From contig JAHBYL010000006.1 in assembly GCA_019635955.1 (NCBI GenBank), forward strand, positions 30,151 to 94,150: a stretch of 64,000 nucleotides of DNA, read 5' to 3'. A program made the position numbers and the translations under genes. This DNA is from Parvibaculum sp. (GTDB taxonomy: Bacteria > Pseudomonadota > Alphaproteobacteria > Parvibaculales > Parvibaculaceae). Under the pieces are notes generated by a model. It did not search any database. It saw nothing but the letters and a program-made list of their open reading frames with translations, and had not been told where the DNA came from. Below, piece after piece: positions 38,267 to 45,648 of this stretch. Positions within the stretch are counted from its first letter, which is position 1, and each line of letters opens with the position of its first letter.

Positions 38267-38647
38267 ATGTCCGCCACTTCAATTCTGACCGACCTCCGCA
38301 TCATCCAGCGCGAAGCCGACGCGGCCTTCGCCGAGCGGTGCGATACGATCACCCTGCGCCAGTTCATGGTGCTCGATACTGTCTCCCGCACCGAGTTCTG
38401 CTCGCAGCGCCATATCGTCGAACAGACGGCGATCGACCGCTCCACGGTCTCCGACATCGTGGCGCGGCTCCAGAAACACGGGTTGCTCGATGCGGTGATT
38501 GCCGAGACGGACAAGCGCACGCAGCAGGTCTTCCTCACCGACAAGGGCCGTGCCGCACTCAAAGCCGCCCGCGGCGCCGCCCGATCGGTTGCGCGCTTCG
38601 CCAAGCAGAGCATCGCCGATGCTGCATCGAAGATGAAGGCGGCATGA
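38267..38647 (+). CDS. MarR-like winged-helix regulator
   Basis: The 126-residue protein has a MarR-type winged helix: LRQFMVLDTVSRTEFCSQRHIVEQTAIDRSTVSDIVARLQKHGLL with the wing VIAETDKRTQQVFLTDKGRAAL. It follows a 124-base gap, so it may start a sub-operon. It probably controls its own operon or host genes; ligand is unknown. Confidence 0.78.
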   Translation: MSATSILTDLRIIQREADAAFAERCDTITLRQFMVLDTVSRTEFCSQRHIVEQTAIDRSTVSDIVARLQKHGLLDAVIAETDKRTQQVFLTDKGRAALKAARGAARSVARFAKQSIADAASKMKAA

Positions 38648-38694
38648 AATACAACTGGGCCAAGGGCCGGTATGAGAAGGAAGTCAGGGAATGA
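38644..38694 (+). CDS. Micro-ORF, 16 aa, bridging two coupled genes
   Basis: ATG overlaps the MarR-like stop by four bases (ATGA) and its TGA overlaps the start of the next gene. The peptide is MKYNWAKGRYEKEVRE, basic and aromatic. The double overlap makes it a plausible coupling micro-gene; expression is not shown. Confidence 0.4.
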   Translation: MKYNWAKGRYEKEVRE

Positions 38695-39455
38695 CCGACA
38701 TAGACATTGAAGCGATACGGGCGCGGGAAGAAGTTGCGAAAACAGCGAAGCAGGCCGGTATCGCCGCAATAAAAACGCATTGGGCGAGCGAGGACGATAT
38801 TCCTGAGTTCATCAAAATGCCTCGTAAGGCCTATCTGGACATGCATGCCGCCGAAGCGCGTAGGCTATCAGACACCGCCTCCCGCGAGGGCACTGACCCG
38901 ATTAACGAGGCACTGCGGACGATGCGCACAGCGGGCCTTCTGGCGCCAGAGCAAGGCTCCTACCACCACCACTGCATCATCGCCGCCGACGGCGCTCTCA
39001 TCATGTATGACGCCCTTCTCTCTGCCCTCGAAGCCGCCAATAAGCGGGCGGATGAGGCGGAGGCGCTGGTCTATGCGCCCGGCCTCTGGAAGTGCGCGAA
39101 ATGCGATTTCGTCTTGCAGCAATCGAACCTGAATGCCCGCGACGGAACGGTAACTGCGCGCGACACGCCCGGCGACAAGTGTCCGAACTGCAACTCACCG
39201 CTCTGGCGTGTCTCGTGGAAAGAGGAAGCGGCTGACCGCCTTGCGACAGTTGACCGTTTCTTCGACGAACTCACCGCCCTCCGTGCGCGGGTGGCGGAGC
39301 TGGAGGGGGCGCTGAAAACGGCGCGGACATACGTGAAAGACATGTCCGAGATGATCCCTCACTCCCCTGAAGGATATACCACGAAGGGAACGGCCATTCG
39401 GGAGTTGGCCGAAATCGACGCCGCACTCAAAGGAGCCTCCCATGACGCAGGATAG
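38691..39455 (+). CDS. Phage hypothetical protein with central zinc ribbon (254 aa)
   Basis: Helical ends flank a ribbon with WKCAKCDF and KCPNCNSPLW (CX2C pairs around residues 145 and 164). The N-terminal half has a HHHC cluster (YHHHCIIAADG). A coiled coil follows near the C-terminus (LRARVAELEGAL). Not recognised; the chain of overlaps places it in the distal rightward operon. Confidence 0.5.
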   Translation: MTDIDIEAIRAREEVAKTAKQAGIAAIKTHWASEDDIPEFIKMPRKAYLDMHAAEARRLSDTASREGTDPINEALRTMRTAGLLAPEQGSYHHHCIIAADGALIMYDALLSALEAANKRADEAEALVYAPGLWKCAKCDFVLQQSNLNARDGTVTARDTPGDKCPNCNSPLWRVSWKEEAADRLATVDRFFDELTALRARVAELEGALKTARTYVKDMSEMIPHSPEGYTTKGTAIRELAEIDAALKGASHDAG

Positions 39456-39693
39456 AGCGGAGCTTGTGGAGACGATGGCGCGGGAAATGCTTGGCCGCGT
39501 GAACGCGCCGGAACAGGAAACATACCGCGTTGCTGGCGATCTTGCCGACATCGCGCTCAAGGCGGCTGCGGAGGTTGCGGAGCAGCACCGAAAGGATTGG
39601 CACGATCGGAAGGGCCTAGAGACGCTCGGGTTCGCATCAAAGCTGATACGCGACAACATCCTCGCCCTTACATCGGAAGGAGCGAAGGAATGA
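39442..39693 (+). CDS. Small helical phage protein (83 aa)
   Basis: A helical protein (MTQDRAELVETMAREMLGRV...) that starts 14 bases inside the previous gene. The sequence is typical of phage accessory proteins; no family is known to me. Confidence 0.5.
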   Translation: MTQDRAELVETMAREMLGRVNAPEQETYRVAGDLADIALKAAAEVAEQHRKDWHDRKGLETLGFASKLIRDNILALTSEGAKE

Positions 39694-40061
39694 CCAATCC
39701 TCGTGACAAGGCAATAGAAGCTGCGGCAAAGGCGGTCAATCCTGACCTTTTCAGCGATGATCCGGTTGTCGCGCATCGGGCGGCGTCTCCTTTCACCGTG
39801 GAGGCCGCGCGCAAGCCAGTCATCGACGCTCTCACCCGCGCCATCGCAGCCTATGAGCGCGAGATGTGGAGGCCGATTGAGGAAGCAGCGAAGGAGTGGA
39901 CACCTATCCTTGTATTCGATCCTGCCTTTCCAGAGGGAGAAACCGTGCAAGTTGCTGCATGGAACGACATCGGCGAATATTGGCAGTCGTGGATCGACGA
40001 TGCCCCCGATCCTGACCCCACCCACTTCCGCCCACTCCCTACCGTACCGGAGGGTGAGTAG
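39690..40061 (+). CDS. DUF551-like phage protein (123 aa)
   Basis: The C-terminal half (MWRPIEEAAKEWTPILVFDP ... WNDIGEYWQSW ... DPTHFRPLP) matches the pattern of DUF551, a small phage domain with W-R-P-I and THFRPLP ends. The N-terminus is helical. It overlaps the previous gene by four bases. Function unknown. Confidence 0.6.
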   Translation: MTNPRDKAIEAAAKAVNPDLFSDDPVVAHRAASPFTVEAARKPVIDALTRAIAAYEREMWRPIEEAAKEWTPILVFDPAFPEGETVQVAAWNDIGEYWQSWIDDAPDPDPTHFRPLPTVPEGE

Positions 40062-40334
40062 ATGCGCATAAACGTCACCGATATACCGCAATTCCAGCAA
40101 CCAGTCGTCGGAAATGTCTATCCGATCAGCGGCGGTTACGGGCGCAAGGCCGGTCACGCGATGGTGTTGATCGCAATTACCGAGAAGCAATCCTGTCTCA
40201 TGCTCGTCATCGACAAGGACGGAGAACCAACCGGCGTCACCTCTTACGGGCTCCACGCTATCGAGGAGCGCAGCCCTATCGCATTTGTGCGCGGGCTAGA
40301 CGATCTCACTTTTGACATGGAGCCGCTGTCATGA
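40062..40334 (+). CDS. Phage hypothetical protein (90 aa)
   Basis: A beta-rich small protein (MRINVTDIPQFQQPVVGNVYPISGGYG...) starting directly after the previous stop (tagATG). It has an SH3-barrel-like strand pattern. Not recognised. Confidence 0.5.
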   Translation: MRINVTDIPQFQQPVVGNVYPISGGYGRKAGHAMVLIAITEKQSCLMLVIDKDGEPTGVTSYGLHAIEERSPIAFVRGLDDLTFDMEPLS

Positions 40335-40783
40335 CCAAGCGCGTGATACTGCCCGCTGAGGCGACGTGTCCGGACAGAAGCGATGAACTGCCGGAAGGGT
40401 TCGGCACCGGCCCATTCGGCTATCTGATCATGCCGCCCGGCGTGAACGAAGAAGACTGGGTGCTGGAGTTCGACCCCATATCCGAGAAAGAGCGCGCCGA
40501 GGGCTACAAGTGCGTAGCGCTTTACGCGGCCTCCGGGAAGGTGACGGAAGCGGAGTTTGCGGCGCTGGCAGAGGCGTTGGAACGCGCCGACAATGAATTT
40601 GGGTACAGCATGAGCTTGGTCCGGCTTGTGGACGGCGAGGCGACGTATCGCCTCAAATACAATGACGGGTCTGAGCCGCTCGAATTTTCCTGCACGGAAG
40701 ACGTGTACGCACACGTTGCCAAAGAGCGAGCAAGTATCCGCGCGCGCGCCGCACTCTCTGCTCTCGGCCTTGAGGTGGGGTAA
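40331..40783 (+). CDS. Phage hypothetical protein (150 aa)
   Basis: An acidic protein (MTKRVILPAEATCPDRSDELPEG...) with two parts: a Pro/Gly-rich N-terminus and a helical C-terminus. It overlaps the previous gene by four bases and the next by one. No function assigned. Confidence 0.5.
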   Translation: MTKRVILPAEATCPDRSDELPEGFGTGPFGYLIMPPGVNEEDWVLEFDPISEKERAEGYKCVALYAASGKVTEAEFAALAEALERADNEFGYSMSLVRLVDGEATYRLKYNDGSEPLEFSCTEDVYAHVAKERASIRARAALSALGLEVG

Positions 40784-41256
40784 TGGGAACACCTCCAATT
40801 GAAGAACAGGAATTCCTTGGCGGCGTGAAGGTCGTTCAGATTGAAGACCTGCGCATAGCGCGTGGCCTTTCGCGCCGCCCACATTCTGCGTGCCCTCATG
40901 TCAGGCTGGTATACGACGAAAAAGAGCGGCGCGTTTGGTGCAAGGACTGCGAGTCCGACATTGAGGGATTCGATGCGTTCCGGCTGCTAGTGGAGCGGTC
41001 ACATGCTCACCAGAAAGATTTGATCGAGCGCATGGCGAAAGTCGAAGAGGCAGAGGCCGCCGCGCTTCTCTCGCTCGCGGCGCGGGCAATCGACAAGATC
41101 TGGCGCACTCGCAAATCTACGCCATGCTGCCCGCATTGCAGACAGGCCCTTTTGCCGGAAGATTTCAAGGAGGGGCGTCCTATCACCATGAGTGCAGACT
41201 TGGCGCGCGCCCAGCGGGACAAGATGCGCCGCGCCACCACCCCGCCCAAGGACTGA
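40783..41256 (+). CDS. Zinc-ribbon phage protein (157 aa)
   Basis: It has two finger-like pairs: WCKDCESDIEG near residue 47-53 with an upstream CPH, and CCPHCRQ near residue 114. The C-terminus is PPKD-stop, encoded by the first copy of AAGGACTGAGAGATG that also gives the next gene its ribosome site. Possibly nucleic-acid binding. Confidence 0.5.
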   Translation: MGTPPIEEQEFLGGVKVVQIEDLRIARGLSRRPHSACPHVRLVYDEKERRVWCKDCESDIEGFDAFRLLVERSHAHQKDLIERMAKVEEAEAAALLSLAARAIDKIWRTRKSTPCCPHCRQALLPEDFKEGRPITMSADLARAQRDKMRRATTPPKD

Positions 41257-41262
41257 GAGATG
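41248..41262 (+). repeat. Gene-junction repeat, copy 1
   Basis: AAGGACTGAGAGATG encodes the terminal Lys-Asp-stop of one gene and the ATG of the next; AAGGA is the ribosome site. Identical copies are at 41467 and 41668. Confidence 0.85.
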
Positions 41263-41475
41263 CTGAAACTGATTCCGCCATCCCCCGCTGCATTCGGCCC
41301 GGCATGGCATGCACGCTCCGAAGAACCGCCTGAGGTTGCTCCGGCGCGGTGCTGCTTTTGCGATCGCGACATTGCCGTCAAGGCATCCGAAGGCCGCCTC
41401 ACCGCCGCCTGCATTTATTGCGCCATCGACGCGGAGCTGATCCCGGCTATCGACGAGCCGTTTTTCAAGGACTGA
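41260..41475 (+). CDS. C4 zinc-finger phage protein (71 aa)
   Basis: A single finger CCFCDRDI ... CIYCAID (two CX2C pairs, residues about 31-53) in a short protein ending FFKD-stop. It is similar in build to small phage zinc fingers that occupy variable slots next to excisionase. Confidence 0.6.
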   Translation: MLKLIPPSPAAFGPAWHARSEEPPEVAPARCCFCDRDIAVKASEGRLTAACIYCAIDAELIPAIDEPFFKD

Positions 41476-41481
41476 GAGATG
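41467..41481 (+). repeat. Gene-junction repeat, copy 2
   Basis: Exact copy of AAGGACTGAGAGATG at the junction of the two small genes; see 41248. Confidence 0.85.
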
Positions 41482-41676
41482 GACAATATCAAGCTCCCAA
41501 GTGGAACGGTTGTCGTAATGCCCGGAGGGCAGACGTTGATCGTAGTAGGCGATGCCACCAGATTGCGTGGGTCGTGGGCCCCGGTCTTTGTCTGGCGATA
41601 CGGGGCGTCCGCTGCAGGTGGTAACGGCGGGAGGCTGCCGGATGTCCCGGACGCCCCTGCGGAGGGCAAGGACTGA
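41479..41676 (+). CDS. Phage hypothetical protein (65 aa)
   Basis: A short beta-rich protein (MDNIKLPSGTVVVMPGGQTLIVV...) ending AEGKD-stop. It lies between two copies of the junction repeat, so it can be viewed as an exchangeable cassette. Not recognised. Confidence 0.5.
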   Translation: MDNIKLPSGTVVVMPGGQTLIVVGDATRLRGSWAPVFVWRYGASAAGGNGGRLPDVPDAPAEGKD

Positions 41677-41682
41677 GAGATG
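41668..41682 (+). repeat. Gene-junction repeat, copy 3
   Basis: Exact copy of AAGGACTGAGAGATG just before the excisionase-like gene; see 41248. Confidence 0.85.
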
Positions 41683-42015
41683 GAAGCCCGGCCCTTCACC
41701 CCTGAGACATTGGCGGCCCGCTGGGGTTGCACGTCAAAGACAATCCGGCGCATGATCCGGCGCGGAGAAATCCGCTCGTTCACCGTGGGGGCGCGGCTGG
41801 TCAGGATCCCGGCCGATGAAGTGGAGCGCGTCGAGGCGTGTCAGATTTCCGGCTCGGAAAACATCGCGGAAAATTCGTCATCGTCTGGGCCGATGCCGAA
41901 GGAAACCGAAGGCGCCATTCGCTCGGCACGGCTGACAGGTCAGAAGCTGACCGGCTCTTCGCCCGAACCGTCGCCCAAATCCAGCGTCGTCCCGATCCAC
42001 GCGCCGAAACGATAG
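41680..42015 (+). CDS. xis: Excisionase-like HTH protein
   Basis: The N-terminal 55 residues (PFTPETLAARWGCTSKTIRRMIRRGEIRSFTVGARLVRIPADEVERVEA) are a MerR/excisionase-type winged helix that would bend DNA at the attachment site. The rest (about 56 residues) is Ser/Pro-rich and is encoded over the integrase start in a different frame, a 178-base overlap. The tail has little sequence character, so it may be tolerated rather than functional. Confidence 0.75.
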   Translation: MEARPFTPETLAARWGCTSKTIRRMIRRGEIRSFTVGARLVRIPADEVERVEACQISGSENIAENSSSSGPMPKETEGAIRSARLTGQKLTGSSPEPSPKSSVVPIHAPKR

Positions 42016-42836
42016 ACGACCTCTTCGAGGTTTATATCGAGGACAAGACGCTTGAGGGGAAGAACGCGGAGCGCGCCGGGTTCGCCCGCAAGGCCATGAA
42101 GCGACTTCTCGGCTCCCTCGCCCCGTCGGACCTCACGATAGAGCACTGCAAGGCATACGCTACCAAGGCGGCGGGGCAAGGCAAGACCGCCGCCACGATC
42201 CACACCGAGCTCGGCTATCTCCGCACCGCGCTGAAACACGCCCGGAAGCGGAAGCTCATTCCGGAAGAGCCCTATGTCTGGGTGCCGCCAAAGGGCGCTC
42301 CGCGAGAGCGCCACCTGACCCGAGACGAGGCCCGCAGGCTCGTTGATGCCTGCGAACTCCCGCACATGAAGCTCTTTGTCATGCTGGCCCTGACCACAGC
42401 GGGGCGGGCCGGCGCGATCCTCGACCTCACATGGAAGCGCGTTGATCTCACGCGCGGCGTGATCGACCTGAGAGACCCGGACAGGCAGGCGAACAGGAAG
42501 GGCCGCGCCGCGGTGCCGATCGCGGAATGGGTCCGCCCCGCCCTTGAGGATGCACGCAAGGGGGCAATTTCTGACCATGTTATCGAGTGGGGCGGGAAGC
42601 GCGTCGCCAGCGTGAAAAAGGGCTTCGCGGGTGCGGTCGGGAGGGCTGGGCTATCCGATGACGTGACGCCCCACGTTTTGAGGCATACGGCGGCGGTATG
42701 GATGGCCGAAGATGGCGTGCCGATGGATGTGATCGCTCAATACCTGGGCCACAGCGACAGCCGCACCACATACCGCGTCTATGCCCGCTATTCGCCGGGC
42801 TATCTCAGGCAGGCCGCCAAGGCGCTGGAGCTTTGA
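41838..42836 (+). CDS. int: Tyrosine-family phage integrase
   Basis: The 332-residue recombinase has catalytic residues R190 (TTAGRAGAILDL), H279 and R282 (HVLRHTAAVWM), H305 (YLGHSDSRTT) and Y315 (RVYARYSP). An arm-type N-terminal domain and a SAM-like core-binding domain (about 60-145) precede it. The start GTG at 41838 lies inside xis. It is followed within 150 bases by the attachment site in the tRNA 3' end, the usual arrangement. Integration direction is set by coexpressed Xis. Confidence 0.95.
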   Translation: MSDFRLGKHRGKFVIVWADAEGNRRRHSLGTADRSEADRLFARTVAQIQRRPDPRAETIDDLFEVYIEDKTLEGKNAERAGFARKAMKRLLGSLAPSDLTIEHCKAYATKAAGQGKTAATIHTELGYLRTALKHARKRKLIPEEPYVWVPPKGAPRERHLTRDEARRLVDACELPHMKLFVMLALTTAGRAGAILDLTWKRVDLTRGVIDLRDPDRQANRKGRAAVPIAEWVRPALEDARKGAISDHVIEWGGKRVASVKKGFAGAVGRAGLSDDVTPHVLRHTAAVWMAEDGVPMDVIAQYLGHSDSRTTYRVYARYSPGYLRQAAKALEL

Positions 42837-42850
42837 AAAGAGCAACTGCG

Positions 42851-42866
42851 TGTTTCACGTGGAACA
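42851..42866. promoter_or_regulatory. parS-like centromere palindrome (copy 2)
   Basis: TGTTTCACGTGGAACA matches the alphaproteobacterial parS sequence exactly as I know it. It lies between int and the attachment core. ParB-type proteins bind such sites; the prophage has no ParA/ParB gene in the window. Confidence 0.65.
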
Positions 42867-42985
42867 CAGTGCCCCTCCGGTACAGCGTACCAAGGCGCCG
42901 GAACCCTTGGGGAACATAGACGGCACGAAAGGGCAATATGCGAAGCCTGTTTTCCGACAAGGTCCGCAGGTTTCCTTGAGGGGCG

Positions 42986-43035
42986 AAGCGTTCACATCGC
43001 AGGGGTCACTGGTTCGAGTCCAGTACCGTCCACCA
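42986..43035 (+). tRNA. 3' half of tRNA-Val(CAC), prophage attachment remnant
   Basis: Anticodon loop TTCACAT (42991-42997, anticodon CAC) is followed by CGCAG, a GGGTC variable loop, T-arm ACTGG-TTCGAGT-CCAGT (43008-43024), acceptor strand ACCGTCC, discriminator A and CCA at 43035. The 5' half is absent: the anticodon stem pairs only in its last three bases (42988-42990), and no GGACGGT acceptor 5' strand or D arm lies upstream. So the core is at most 42988-43035 and the whole tRNA should exist at the other end of the prophage. A run of six T follows. Confidence 0.85.
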
Positions 43036-43197
43036 TTTTTTCAATTAAATCATATAGTTAAATCCATCGACGTTCGTTGGTGGGCGGGGCGGCGATTATC
43101 GTTAATTGGTCGTGAAACCCTGCTCCATTAGAGTGGCCGGGACGCGGCTTTACGGTCGCTCATCCGGGATTTGGCCAGAACGGGCGGCGGCGGGGCA

Positions 43198-45648
43198 ATG
43201 AAGGAAAAAGAACTCAGGATCGCGCTGGTCTGCTATGGCGGCGTATCGCTCGCCATCTACATGCATGGCGTGACGAAGGAAATCCTGAAGCTCGTCCGTG
43301 CCTCGCGCGTCTATCACCACGATCTCGGCCGCTCGCACAAGGCCGACGCGAGCTATTCCGATCTCGACCATCCGGACCGCGAGACGGACACCGAAGAACT
43401 CTACTTCAAACTCATCCAGGCGATCGGCCAGTCGCTCGAACTGCGCGTCTTCGTCGATACGATCGCGGGCGCTTCCGCCGGTGGCATCAACGGCGTGCTC
43501 CTCGCCCGGGCGCTCGCGCATGACCTGCCCGTCGATGCGCATCGCAAGATGTGGCTCGAACAGGCCGACATCGTGGCGCTGATGGATGAGGAGCACATCG
43601 CAGGGCGCTGGGACAAGCTGTTCATGAAGCCTCTCTTCTGGGGGCTTACGGACAAATGGCTCGCGCGTTATGCGCCCGACATCGAGATGCGACAGAAACT
43701 GCAGCGCTTCACGCGCTCGCGCTGGTTCCAGCCGCCCTTCTCCGGCTCGATCATGAGCGGCATGCTGCTAGATGCCTGCCGGTCGATGGGCGAGCCCAAC
43801 CCAAAGGGCGCCTCTCTGCTGCCGGCAGGTCACCGCCTCGACCTCATGGTTTCGGTGACGGACTTCCACGGCTACAGCCAGAATATTCCGCTGCATGACC
43901 CGGCATCGATCCGCGAGCGCGAGCACCGGCACATCCTCAAGTTCAGCTATTTCCAGCATCCCAGCGGCGCCGTCGAAAGCGATTTCGACATGGAGCATGT
44001 GCCCGGTCTCGTCTTCGCGGCGCGGGCGACCTCATCCTTTCCAGGCGCCTTCCCGCCGGCGCGGATCGTCGAACTCGAGGGCGTGCTTTATGACCACGAC
44101 ATTCCCTGGCGGACGAAGAAAGAATTCCTTGCGGCGAACTTCAAACCTTTGATGGCCGCCGGATCCGACCCGATCAAAGCCTCGTTCATCGACGGCAGCG
44201 TGCTCAACAACAAACCCTTCGCGGAAGCCATTGCCGCCATTCGGGGGCGGCCCGCCTATCGCGAAGTGGACCGGCGCATCGTCTATATCGATCCCGATCC
44301 GAAGGGTGGGCGGGTCGAAGGCGGCGGGGTCGCGCCCGGATTCTTCCATACGATCCGTGGTGCATTGTCCGACATCCCGCGCAACCAGCCCGTGCGCGAC
44401 GAACTGGAAACGCTTCACGACTTCTCGGAGCGTGTGCGGCGTTACCGTCAGATCGTATCCGCCACACGGCCGCATGTGCGGGCACGGGTAATCGAGCTTT
44501 TCAACGGCAGCGCCGGCAAGATACCGACACCGGATGGACTCGCATCTCTGCGCAACAGGGCAAATGCGCAGGCCGCCCTCGAAGCGGGCTATGCCTATGA
44601 CGCCTATGTGCAGCTAAAAGTCGCCTCCGTTCTCGACCAGATCGCCAATATCGTCGCCGATCTCAGCGGTTCGGTGAAACATCCGAGCGACAGGCTGGCG
44701 CTTTCCCGCACCGTCGAGACATGGGCGAATGACAGGGGCATCTTCCCGGTGAAATGGGCGCTCCATGCGGCGCAAGGCACGGAACCGAGCAAGGAAGATT
44801 CCTGGGTCCGCTTCCTGCGCGAATTCGATGTGAGCTTCCGTGTGAGGAGATTGCGCTTCGTGATCCGGCGGCTTAACGAGCTCTACCAGAATCTCGAAAT
44901 GGAAGGCGATGTTTCGACGCCGGAAGCGCTCGACGATTTCAAGGCTGTCCTGTATCGCTGCCTCGAACGCATCCAGTCCGAAACCACGGCGAGACTGCGG
45001 ACGCCCGACACCAAGCGGCTGTGCCGGCTCATCTATGATGACGGCATTGCCGAGCCGCATGAGATCGACGCCTTCACCGCGCATATCGCACCGGAGATCA
45101 ATCTTGTCGAGCTCGACAAGGAAGTTGACGCGCGCTTCATCGCCATGGCGGAAATGGCGCTGCCGGAAGATATCCGCAACGAATTGTTGCAGGCCTATGT
45201 GGGCTTTCCCTTCTTCGACGTGCTCACGCTGCCGCTCAACAAATGGCAGGATCTCGACGATGTGGACACGGTGCTGGTGGACCGCATCAGCCCGGAAGAT
45301 GCGCGTGCGATCCGCGAGGGCGGCGCACCGGCCACACTGATGGGCCGCGACCTCGGCTATTTTGCCGCCTTCTTCAGCCGCCGGGCGCGGGAAAACGATT
45401 ATCTCTGGGGCCGACTCCATGCTGCAGACCGGCTCGTCGACATCGTGGCGAGCAGCGCGCCTGCCGCCATTGCCAAGGCCGGGCTCGATCTCGATCAATT
45501 GAAGGCGGGGCTCTTCCGCGCCATCCTGAAAGCGGAGCGCGCGCATCTTGCGCATGTACCGGAACTATTCGACGATCTCGAACGGGAAATCCGCATCCGC
45601 TTCGGCGAAGAAGCGGTGGCAGAAGGCTCCGTTTCAGCGGAGGCCTGA
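43198..45648 (+). CDS. Patatin-like phospholipase, DUF3376 type
   Basis: The 816-residue protein has the patatin nucleophile elbow GASAG (91-95, Ser93), an upstream oxyanion-type CYGGVSLAIYMHG segment (12-24) and the catalytic DGS at 332-334, giving a Ser-Asp dyad. The long C-terminal helical half is typical of the DUF3376 bacterial patatins. It probably hydrolyses acyl lipids. The start MKEKELRI is preferred over an upstream TTG. It is the first chromosomal gene past the prophage and its stop overlaps the convergent hydrolase gene by 15 bases. Confidence 0.88.
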   Translation: MKEKELRIALVCYGGVSLAIYMHGVTKEILKLVRASRVYHHDLGRSHKADASYSDLDHPDRETDTEELYFKLIQAIGQSLELRVFVDTIAGASAGGINGVLLARALAHDLPVDAHRKMWLEQADIVALMDEEHIAGRWDKLFMKPLFWGLTDKWLARYAPDIEMRQKLQRFTRSRWFQPPFSGSIMSGMLLDACRSMGEPNPKGASLLPAGHRLDLMVSVTDFHGYSQNIPLHDPASIREREHRHILKFSYFQHPSGAVESDFDMEHVPGLVFAARATSSFPGAFPPARIVELEGVLYDHDIPWRTKKEFLAANFKPLMAAGSDPIKASFIDGSVLNNKPFAEAIAAIRGRPAYREVDRRIVYIDPDPKGGRVEGGGVAPGFFHTIRGALSDIPRNQPVRDELETLHDFSERVRRYRQIVSATRPHVRARVIELFNGSAGKIPTPDGLASLRNRANAQAALEAGYAYDAYVQLKVASVLDQIANIVADLSGSVKHPSDRLALSRTVETWANDRGIFPVKWALHAAQGTEPSKEDSWVRFLREFDVSFRVRRLRFVIRRLNELYQNLEMEGDVSTPEALDDFKAVLYRCLERIQSETTARLRTPDTKRLCRLIYDDGIAEPHEIDAFTAHIAPEINLVELDKEVDARFIAMAEMALPEDIRNELLQAYVGFPFFDVLTLPLNKWQDLDDVDTVLVDRISPEDARAIREGGAPATLMGRDLGYFAAFFSRRARENDYLWGRLHAADRLVDIVASSAPAAIAKAGLDLDQLKAGLFRAILKAERAHLAHVPELFDDLEREIRIRFGEEAVAEGSVSAEA

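Larger units (their letters stand above)
1..43035. mobile_element. Integrated temperate tailed phage (left end outside window)
   Basis: The region holds a full head-packaging module (TerS, TerL, portal, scaffold, capsid), phage replication genes, a divergent repressor control region, RecT, an excisionase-like gene and a tyrosine integrase. It ends in a truncated tRNA 3' half at 42988-43035. Everything left of 25323 is transcribed leftward and nearly everything from 26292 to 42836 rightward, the usual layout for a lambdoid-type control region in the middle. Tail, lysis and the other attachment site are not present, so the element continues left of position 1. No obviously broken structural gene is seen, so the prophage may be functional. 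Confidence 0.95.

Noticed and set aside
42900..43035. Complete tRNA gene ending at 43035
   Set aside because: No acceptor 5' strand, D arm or full anticodon stem exists upstream; only the 3' half is present.
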